A stretch of 64,000 bases of DNA from assembly GCF_017726655.1 (NCBI RefSeq), contig NZ_CP072309.1:358501-422500 (forward strand), in the 5' to 3' direction. Below the pieces are notes generated by a model. That model was not told where the DNA came from and did not search any database. It saw only the letters and a program-made list of their open reading frames with translations. This document shows, piece after piece, positions 55,958 through 64,000 of this stretch. Position 1 is the stretch's first letter, and the number at the start of each line of letters is the position of its first letter. The translations under genes and the position numbers were made by a program. This stretch comes from Agrobacterium tumefaciens. GTDB lineage: Bacteria > Pseudomonadota > Alphaproteobacteria > Rhizobiales > Rhizobiaceae.

Positions 55958-56951
55958 GCTTTCCTTCATTTGGGCAGGTATCATCGCATTTGCGGTGCTT
56001 GCCTATGTGGTTCTCGACGGCTTCGATCTCGGGATCGGCATTGTCTTCCCATTCTTCCGAAATCGACGCGACCGCGACGTCATGACCAATTCGATCGCGC
56101 CCGTCTGGGATGGCAACGAGACATGGCTCGTGCTCGGAGGCGGCGGGCTCATGGCCGTCTTCCCGCTTGCTTATGCGATTATCATGCCGGCGCTATACAT
56201 GCCGATTATCCTCATGCTGGTGAGCCTGATCTTTCGCGGCGTTGCCTTCGAATTCCGCTGGCGCACGCACCATGAGTCCCACCTTTGGGACTTCGGATTC
56301 TGGATCGGCTCCTCGCTCGCTGCCATCATGCAGGGAATTTCGCTTGGCGCGCTTGTGCAAGGTATTGCTGTCGAAGGGAGGCAGTATGCCGGGGGCTGGT
56401 GGGACTGGCTTACGCCCTTCTCGATCCTGACAGGCATCGCCGTTCTCGTGGGCTACGCGTTGCTCGGGGTAACATGGCTCAACCTCAAGACTACCGGCGA
56501 CATCCAAATTCGCTCGGCTAAGCTCGCCCGCCCCCTGAGCCTCGTGCTTCTGGCGCTGATTGGCGCCGTGTCGCTTTGGACGCCGTTTATCAACGAGATC
56601 TACTTCGAGCGCTGGTTCGGCTGGCCGACCGCCTTCTTCTCGTCTTTCGTACCGCTGCTCCTAGCTGCCTGTGCCCTTGCGCTCTGGCACGGCCTCAATC
56701 ACGGCAGGCATCTGCAGCCATTTCTCTCGGCGCTTGGCATATTCGTCCTGACCTTCGCGGGGCTTGGTGTCAGCTTCTACCCCTACATGGTACCCGGCGT
56801 CCTCACGATCAGGGAGGCCGCAGCGCCTGAAAGCTCGCTCAAATTCCTGCTTGTCGGAACAGTTGTTCTCGTGCCGATGATCCTCGCATACACGGCCTAT
56901 GCTTACTGGGTATTCCGCGGAAAGGTCGATCCTGAGGAGGGCTACCACTGA
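55947..56951 (+). CDS. cydB: Cytochrome bd ubiquinol oxidase subunit II
   Basis: The 334-residue membrane subunit begins MHIELSFIWAGIIAFAVLAYVVLDGFDLGIGIVFPFF and includes MTNSIAPVWDGNETWLVLGGGGLMAVFPLAYA and FEFRWRTHH, the standard CydB core. About eight to nine transmembrane helices. ATG 55947 is chosen because the conserved N-terminus begins there, with GGAG upstream; it lies inside the end of cydA. The stop TGA shares its last base with the ATG of the small DUF2474 gene. Confidence 0.95.
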   Translation: MHIELSFIWAGIIAFAVLAYVVLDGFDLGIGIVFPFFRNRRDRDVMTNSIAPVWDGNETWLVLGGGGLMAVFPLAYAIIMPALYMPIILMLVSLIFRGVAFEFRWRTHHESHLWDFGFWIGSSLAAIMQGISLGALVQGIAVEGRQYAGGWWDWLTPFSILTGIAVLVGYALLGVTWLNLKTTGDIQIRSAKLARPLSLVLLALIGAVSLWTPFINEIYFERWFGWPTAFFSSFVPLLLAACALALWHGLNHGRHLQPFLSALGIFVLTFAGLGVSFYPYMVPGVLTIREAAAPESSLKFLLVGTVVLVPMILAYTAYAYWVFRGKVDPEEGYH

Positions 56952-57055
56952 TGAGGGACGGCTTCAGAATGGTGCTTTGGTTCGTAGGGCTCTGGACGGC
57001 GGGCGTCGCAACCGTTGCGGCCGTGGGTTTGGTGATCCGCGGCGCGCTGCTTTAG
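56951..57055 (+). CDS. Small DUF2474-family protein of the bd oxidase
   Basis: A 34-residue single-pass protein (MRDGFRMVLWFVGLWTAGVA, then VGLVIRGALL) begins at the TGATG junction with cydB. Its size, position and one helix match DUF2474/CydZ-like peptides encoded after CIO-type oxidases, thought to assist assembly or stability. It plays the role that CydX plays in E. coli, by analogy. Confidence 0.75.
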   Translation: MRDGFRMVLWFVGLWTAGVATVAAVGLVIRGALL

Positions 57056-57352
57056 GACGCCCTAAGGGTTCACTGCGGCCGAAGCGTGCGGCCTGACGCT
57101 TGTAAAATTTCAAGCCGTGGAGTTGGGGGTGCTGGACTCTGGTCTTAAGGCTACCCTTGCCGCATCGAATTTCGCTCCGTCCGCCGCCGTCGCAAGTGGA
57201 GCGGGCGGCGCCAAACTTCCGGCGCGCAAATTGACGGGCTGGGAAGCTATTTATAAGCTGGAAACCATGGTTCTGCGAACCTTCGCCGCGATGCCCGGAC
57301 GGCTGCTTTTGGCGCTACACCGTTCACTGTGACTCTAGATGCTACAAGGCTC

Positions 57353-58129
57353 TTAATCTGAGCCCGATATCTCGGTGCCCATCAGCTTTGCAAGCGCACC
57401 AGTCTCGACGTATCCCGTTTTGAGAGGATCACAATAGATACCAAATTTACGGCCAGTTTTTCTCACGATGGTTCTAAGAACCTCCGGCTGCTCCGGGAGC
57501 CCAGGTTGTGCAGCCAAAATCATGCCGCAACGTTTTGTCGCCTCGGTGACTTTCAGGTTAAGGCCGCCGATGCTGATGATGTGACCTATCCAGCTATGCT
57601 CTGGAAATTCCGCCATATCTTCCGTCTCGAGCAGGACATTAGCCCGAAAACGCAGACGATCCACCGTGGTGTCTGGTGCCATCTGCTGAAGGTCCTCCAG
57701 CGAAGACGACGTAACCAAGTGAAGCGGCGACACGGAATATCGGTTCTTGATGGTCGGAAGTGAGGGTGCGAGTGGATCGTCGTCCATGTAACATCCGATT
57801 CCCACGTCAAATCCGAAATATTCTTCAAGCTCAGGCCGCAACTTTGGATCTTCTAGGTACAGGCGCTCTCCACTAGGAAACTCGACCCAGACACCGTGTC
57901 CATCGACTGAACTGCGCAGAAATAGCGCAGGCCTCCACCTGGCCTCTTGTTCCGGCGCAGCAACCTCGCCGCTCATCGCGTCGAACAGGCCAAAACGACG
58001 GTCTCCATAGATTCCATGCAGTCCGATCTCCACGTGCTCGCAGCGCTCTCCCTGCAGCGAACTTACGGGGAAACGCCAGATTTCAGCGACTTTCCCTATC
58101 GACTGTCTTGATGGAACATTTGGGTTCAT
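57353..58129 (-). CDS. MOSC domain protein
   Basis: The 258-residue protein has an N-terminal beta-barrel-like segment (VAEIWRFPVSSLQGERCEHVEIGLHGIYGDRRFGLFD) and a C-terminal MOSC part. The MOSC part has DRLRFRANVLLET, then HSWIGHIISIGGLNLKVTEATKRCGMILAAQPGLPEQ with the conserved Cys. MOSC proteins handle sulfur or molybdenum cofactor-type chemistry. It is 20 bases downstream of a flavoprotein gene on the same strand, so likely in an operon with it. Substrate unknown. Confidence 0.83.
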   Translation of the reverse strand: MNPNVPSRQSIGKVAEIWRFPVSSLQGERCEHVEIGLHGIYGDRRFGLFDAMSGEVAAPEQEARWRPALFLRSSVDGHGVWVEFPSGERLYLEDPKLRPELEEYFGFDVGIGCYMDDDPLAPSLPTIKNRYSVSPLHLVTSSSLEDLQQMAPDTTVDRLRFRANVLLETEDMAEFPEHSWIGHIISIGGLNLKVTEATKRCGMILAAQPGLPEQPEVLRTIVRKTGRKFGIYCDPLKTGYVETGALAKLMGTEISGSD

Positions 58130-58149
58130 GCTCTGTCTTGTCCGCGATT

Positions 58150-59835
58150 TCAGGCCGTTAACAGCATGTCGGCCGTTCCGCTGTTTATGTCATCCAAAAT
58201 AGCCTCTGCTGCCGTTCTGCCTAAGTCAGCAGCGCTGGTAATGCCTTGAACAAAGGGGTGCTTATGCAGAAGGAAGGGAATGGCGACGCAGTAAAGGCGG
58301 TTCGAATAAACGCCGACGTCTTTCGGGCGATAACATTCATCCACTTCTATTCCCCCGGTCCTTTTGGAGTTGAGACTTAACGTATCGCTGAAGAGTCCAG
58401 TGTTCGTTTCAGGTGTTTTTGCCGGTTTGATCGCAGCATTTCCCACCAATGAAGGGAAAGGGAGATCGTGAGCCGACAACGCCGTCTGGCCGGTTGCATC
58501 TATGAAACTGTCAAATGTCTCTTCCAAGTCTTTTCCCCTCACTCTTGCGCCCCGAGCAAGGCCGTCGGAGTCGATCTCGTAATCGTCTCCAAGCCGAATG
58601 ATGTTCAGCCTGCCGGCGTTGCGAAGTGCAAGCAGACGCTTGATCGACAGATGCGGGACGGTGGCATATTCATCGATGAAAATGCTCTTGAACGACTTGT
58701 TGAACCGGGCGAGATCGACCGTGTCGAGGTGAGGAACTGCCCGAGCCACGATTTCATGCGTGATCAGTATCGCATAACGCCACGGCACCGTGTGTCGTCT
58801 CTGCTCATTTTGCTCGACTTCTGCGAGGTTCGCTGCGGCCCAGACAAAGGGGTCCACGCCTGATCGCCGTGAATAGTACGCGTCGGCAAAGGTGTCGGCC
58901 GTCAAGCCGCTGAGGCCAATTTCTGACGCGTATTGAGGATCGGCGGTCGCGATCTCTTGCCGGAACAGGTCGAATACGCGGTCGAGAAGTCCGACCGTTC
59001 CAATTTGAATCTCTGCGTCAACGGCCTCCTGCGTGCAAACCTTCGGCGTTTCGTAAGGTAACGGGCAGTAGAAATCTGCCTCCGGCAGAAGGCCCTTGCG
59101 CGACATCATCACAGCTGAAAAGTTTTCATTGCCGGTGGATGCCTGAAACTGCATGATGCCAGCTTCGTCGTAGAAAAATGAGCCACACGATACCGCAACT
59201 GTTAAAAGTGCGTCGATACCGCTGAGCGACGTGCCAAGCACGCCAAGCCTGCCATGGCAAGAACTCTTGAGGGCGGCCGCCGGCCATGGCGACGAAAAGT
59301 AGCCAGGCTGCACCTCTGTTTTCTCGGGCCAGTTATGGCCTGTGGCCATGACGACATGGTCAAAGTAGGCGTCAAACTTGGCCTCCGACCCCGCAACGCT
59401 TACTCGGATATCCTCGACGCCGAGGGATATATCGATGACCCGATGATTGGGGCGAATGTCGATCTGGTGACCATTCCTAACCCCATCTTCGACGATGGCG
59501 TTGAACTGGTCGTGAAAATAATCCCCCAGAACGAGCCTCGGATAAAATTCACGCGCGTTGATGGCATCCCGCACGATCGCGAAGCGATCCAGGTATTTGT
59601 CGTCTTGGCTAGAGAGCCAGTCCACCAGAGACGTGCTGAGCGGAGGTATTTCGATGCTCGGAATATTTGAGAGCATCACCGGGTCGTTGGCGCCAGGTAG
59701 ATAAGGCGTTCCCTTCCCAGCCAACATTTCGGCCTCGTAAATTGTGATCGCCAGTGAAATAGGAGAACGGATTAAATGCTGAAGGGTAAATATCCCCGTC
59801 GGGCCGGACCCGATAATACAAATTCGACTTCCCAT
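58150..59835 (-). CDS. FAD/NAD(P)-binding protein (NAD_binding_9-like)
   Basis: The 561-residue protein opens with a Rossmann motif, CIIGSGPTGIFTLQHLIRS, typical of FAD-binding. It includes IYEAEMLAGKGTPYLPGAN, VVMATGHNWP and a second dinucleotide motif GRLGVLGTSLSGIDALLTV. The C-terminal half has FIDATGQTALSAHDL. The overall pattern fits the PF13454 group of flavin oxidoreductase-like proteins, biochemistry unknown. ATG 59835 is preferred (GGAG upstream), and an upstream start at 59946 lacks a good ribosome site. Confidence 0.8.
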   Translation of the reverse strand: MGSRICIIGSGPTGIFTLQHLIRSPISLAITIYEAEMLAGKGTPYLPGANDPVMLSNIPSIEIPPLSTSLVDWLSSQDDKYLDRFAIVRDAINAREFYPRLVLGDYFHDQFNAIVEDGVRNGHQIDIRPNHRVIDISLGVEDIRVSVAGSEAKFDAYFDHVVMATGHNWPEKTEVQPGYFSSPWPAAALKSSCHGRLGVLGTSLSGIDALLTVAVSCGSFFYDEAGIMQFQASTGNENFSAVMMSRKGLLPEADFYCPLPYETPKVCTQEAVDAEIQIGTVGLLDRVFDLFRQEIATADPQYASEIGLSGLTADTFADAYYSRRSGVDPFVWAAANLAEVEQNEQRRHTVPWRYAILITHEIVARAVPHLDTVDLARFNKSFKSIFIDEYATVPHLSIKRLLALRNAGRLNIIRLGDDYEIDSDGLARGARVRGKDLEETFDSFIDATGQTALSAHDLPFPSLVGNAAIKPAKTPETNTGLFSDTLSLNSKRTGGIEVDECYRPKDVGVYSNRLYCVAIPFLLHKHPFVQGITSAADLGRTAAEAILDDINSGTADMLLTA

Positions 59836-60440
59836 ATGCGGCTTACTCCAATGCCACCCTTCGCGGCACGCGAGTATAACGGCGCGCCGCCGAGACTGTT
59901 CCAGCACAGGCGAAGTTTCAATTGGAGGGATATCTGAGACTTGCATCGAGGGTCGAGTGCAGGCAGGTTGTTAGCGCTCCCTCTGATCTCAAGGGATCGT
60001 GTCCCATGAAGTGGTGTCGCTGCATTTCATCGCCGGCCCAGCCTAGGACCATTCTTCGAATCCCACACAATTTCGATGTCATCAGGGTGCTACGACGACA
60101 TATGCTTTGAGCAAGGCGAATTTCCGCGACGCAAATGTGGCGATCGATGAGTTTGAACCGCGCCGGCTTTGCCGCAGCGGTTCATGTGTGGATGCCGGTT
60201 CACGCAAACGCGAAGCGGCCGAGAAGATGATGGCTCTGTAGCGGGATAACCGCAAGGTTCTGCAGGCCAATGAGATTTGGGCAAAGCGTCTGCTTATCTC
60301 GTGATGGTCCCGACAGGCGAATGCAAGCATGCGCCTGTCGGGTAAGAGGAGGCGCGACCGCCCATTGAAGCGATGATCTCCTTCCGATATCTGTCCTTCC
60401 GGTACTCCGAGCAGCTGGCAGAAGCTAGCCCCTTCTGTCG
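59836..60440. other. Gene-poor region with a long palindrome
   Basis: No intact gene is seen over about 600 bases. It holds a very strong inverted repeat at 60309-60342, and from about 60360 the first traces of a decayed IS3 transposase. Confidence 0.5.
60309..60342. repeat. Long inverted repeat
   Basis: CCCGACAGGCG (60309-60319) and CGCCTGTCGGG (60332-60342) pair perfectly. The inner ATGC and GCAT also pair, giving about 15 pairs around a two-base loop with one mismatch. No T-run follows in either direction. It may be a transposon end or transcript-stabilising hairpin. Confidence 0.75.
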
Positions 60441-60774
60441 AAAGTATCGGCAACAGTTATGACAATGCCCCCGCCGAAACGATCAACGGCCTCCACAAGG
60501 CTGAAGTGATCCATGGGCGTGGACCATGGGCAGCTTCGAAGCGGTTGAGTTCGCCGTCCTGGAATGGGTCGTCTGGCTCAACCACCGACAACTTCTGGAG
60601 CCCCCCGGAAACATACCACCAGCTGAGGCTGAAGAACGCGACTACGCCATGCTGGACGAAACAGCCGGCCGCATACCCAAAACCCAACAGCCTCCGGCAA
60701 ACCAAGTGCGGTTCAACCCCTACCCCAAAGAAGCCCTTTTGATGATGCCGGAGACCTCGAACCCATCTAGATAG
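60360..60774 (+). pseudogene. Decayed IS3-family transposase (OrfB C-terminus)
   Basis: Fragments of an IS3/IS407-type DDE transposase are readable in successive frames: YLSFRYSEQLAEA (from about 60390), then NSYDNAPAETINGLHKAEVIH (60440s). A one-base loss near 60528 shifts frame to GSFEAVEFAVLEWVVWLNHRQLLEPPGNIPPAEAEERDYAMLDE. Family members read GPWRSFEAVEF at that point, so the shift is a real decay event. No terminal repeats or the OrfA part were found. The tail beyond about 60660 is not homologous by eye. Confidence 0.8.
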
Positions 60775-61013
60775 CGTAATGACGACGCGGCGTGACGCAG
60801 GCAGCGCATCGCGAGCGCATGGGTCGTTACCGATTTCTACAGGGTTTCATACGGCCCGGTCACGGGTGGTATGGCCGAGTCGCGCGCCAAGTAAATGGCC
60901 ACATTATACTCCCGATGGTCGATCGAAACGTGGTCCTAGTACCCCGTTTCGCGCCCCAACACAGAAACGCCCCAATGAAGGGCGGCATATCTTGTTTAGA
61001 TATTTGGAATCGT

Positions 61014-61090
<77 letters not shown>

Positions 61091-61099
61091 TTACCGGCG

Positions 61100-61249
61100 C
61101 ATTCGGCAGAGCCGAATGTCGCGTCTACGTCGTTGCTTTAGCGACGACGGATTTCTTTCCGAGTAAATTGCGGAGCAATTTATCTCCTGTAAGGGACGCA
61201 TTATCATTTGTGCCTGTTATAGCACAAAGGCCGCTTGAGCGGCCTTTTT
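61100..61249. other. Cluster of stem-loops in the 5S-tRNA-fMet spacer
   Basis: In about 150 bases there are five hairpins: CATTCGGC/GCCGAATG (61100-61118); CGTCGTTGC/GCGACGACG, one wobble (61128-61149); TAAATTGC/GCAATTTA (61164-61182); TTTGTGC/GCACAAA (61207-61228); AAAGGCCGC/GCGGCCTTT (61226-61247). The last ends TTTTT on the plus strand and overlaps the fourth by three bases. They may direct precursor rRNA processing. Confidence 0.7.
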
Positions 61250-61305
61250 GATTTGGGCATTGGCCGATTTTGGTGATTTGAGAAGATAGATTGTTGCGTT
61301 TTGCA

Positions 61306-61423
61306 GACCTGGCAGCGACCTACTCTCCCGCGTCTTGAGACGAAGTACCATTGGCGCTGGGGCGTTTCACGGCCGTGTTCGGAATGGGAACGGGTGCAGC
61401 CGCCCCGCGATAACCACCAGGTC
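61306..61423 (-). rRNA. rrf: 5S ribosomal RNA
   Basis: About 118 bases beginning GACCTGGTGGTTATCGCGGG and including CCCGTTCCCATTCCGAACACGG, the universal 5S core, and ending GGTCGCTGCCAGGTC, whose ends pair. It is read on the minus strand, after the 23S gene. Confidence 0.95.
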
Positions 61424-61705
61424 GGCAAAACGCAACATTGTTCATGTTTTCACATGACTGTTGTTTTCGAGAAGCTGGGAAGCTTGCGCTTCATTTTAAT
61501 TTACACGTCTTTCTGTGACCGATCCGTATTCCACCGTTGCTCGAGATCGAGCGTGGCACCCATACAGGACGCTAGTCCGTCGCCTCGGGTTTTTGCCTTG
61601 GCAAAATACCCTGACGGCGCGCCGTCTGCAGCGTAGTGGCCGAAGGCCACGTCAGCGTGAAGACAGATCAGATGATGCTCATCTTCGATGAGCATGAACA
61701 ATGGG
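61424..61705. other. 23S-5S rRNA internal spacer
   Basis: About 280 bases between the 3' end of 23S and 5S. No tRNA is seen in it. It probably contains RNase processing stems but I did not fold it. Confidence 0.7.

Positions 61706-64000
<2,295 letters not shown>

Noticed and set aside
57117..57332. A 71-codon plus-strand frame after the cytochrome bd operon
   Set aside because: No ribosome site, low-complexity Ala-rich content, no family recognised.

Overview
The window looks like a chromosome-type replicon of an alphaproteobacterium of the Rhizobiaceae, most likely Agrobacterium or a close Rhizobium relative. This rests on gene content and order: an aerobic cobaltochelatase pair cobS-cobT, aroK-aroB divergent from a small membrane gene plus xerD and accA, ExoP/ExoF-type export proteins, and an rRNA operon ending 23S-5S-tRNA-fMet. 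GC is high throughout. I name no species, because no database comparison was possible.

Layout. (1) 1-19.3 kb is core housekeeping: a methyltransferase (cut by the window edge), gloB, a cupin protein, a DUF3108 protein, rpmB with a clear promoter and terminator, a queuosine-precursor transporter, a pentapeptide protein, a phytase-like esterase, cobT, cobS, a J-domain protein, a BolA protein, aroB, aroK, a small membrane protein, xerD, accA, an L,D-transpeptidase lipoprotein, a TusA-like protein, a COG0523 GTPase, a DacF-type carboxypeptidase and an M20 hydrolase. (2) 19.8-52.8 kb is a large Wzx/Wzy-type exopolysaccharide locus. It has a WecA-like initiating transferase, five further glycosyltransferases, an acetyltransferase, a pyruvyl transferase, a Wzy-like polymerase, a Wzx flippase, a Wzz/Wzc-like copolymerase, an ExoF-like exporter and gmd-fcl for GDP-L-fucose. 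A hybrid sensor kinase and two paralogous LuxR-type regulators with degenerate receivers sit inside it. (3) Between those two regulators (38.2-45.7 kb) is a compact cassette with no glycosyltransferase: a GSAM-type PLP enzyme, an SDR, a DUF4910 zinc-peptidase-like protein, an RfbC-like epimerase, a C-methyltransferase, an RfbF-like nucleotidyltransferase and a PIG-L deacetylase. It probably makes an unusual activated, amino-bearing and/or C-methylated sugar for the polysaccharide. (4) 53-60.8 kb is a patchier accessory stretch: a methyltransferase, a CIO-type cytochrome bd oxidase operon with a 34-residue DUF2474 protein, a MOSC plus FAD-enzyme pair and a decayed IS3 transposase. (5) 61.0-64.0 kb is the 3' end of an rRNA operon on the minus strand: partial 23S, 5S and tRNA-fMet, with an unusually hairpin-rich 5S-tRNA spacer.

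The polysaccharide genes form a plausible whole. WecA-like transfer of a sugar phosphate to undecaprenol would be followed by sequential glycosyl transfer with fucose and the cassette sugar, then acetyl and pyruvyl decoration, flipping, polymerisation and export. The two LuxR paralogues and the hybrid kinase are likely local regulators. The best candidate for an undescribed system is the sugar cassette with its paired receiver-degenerate regulators.
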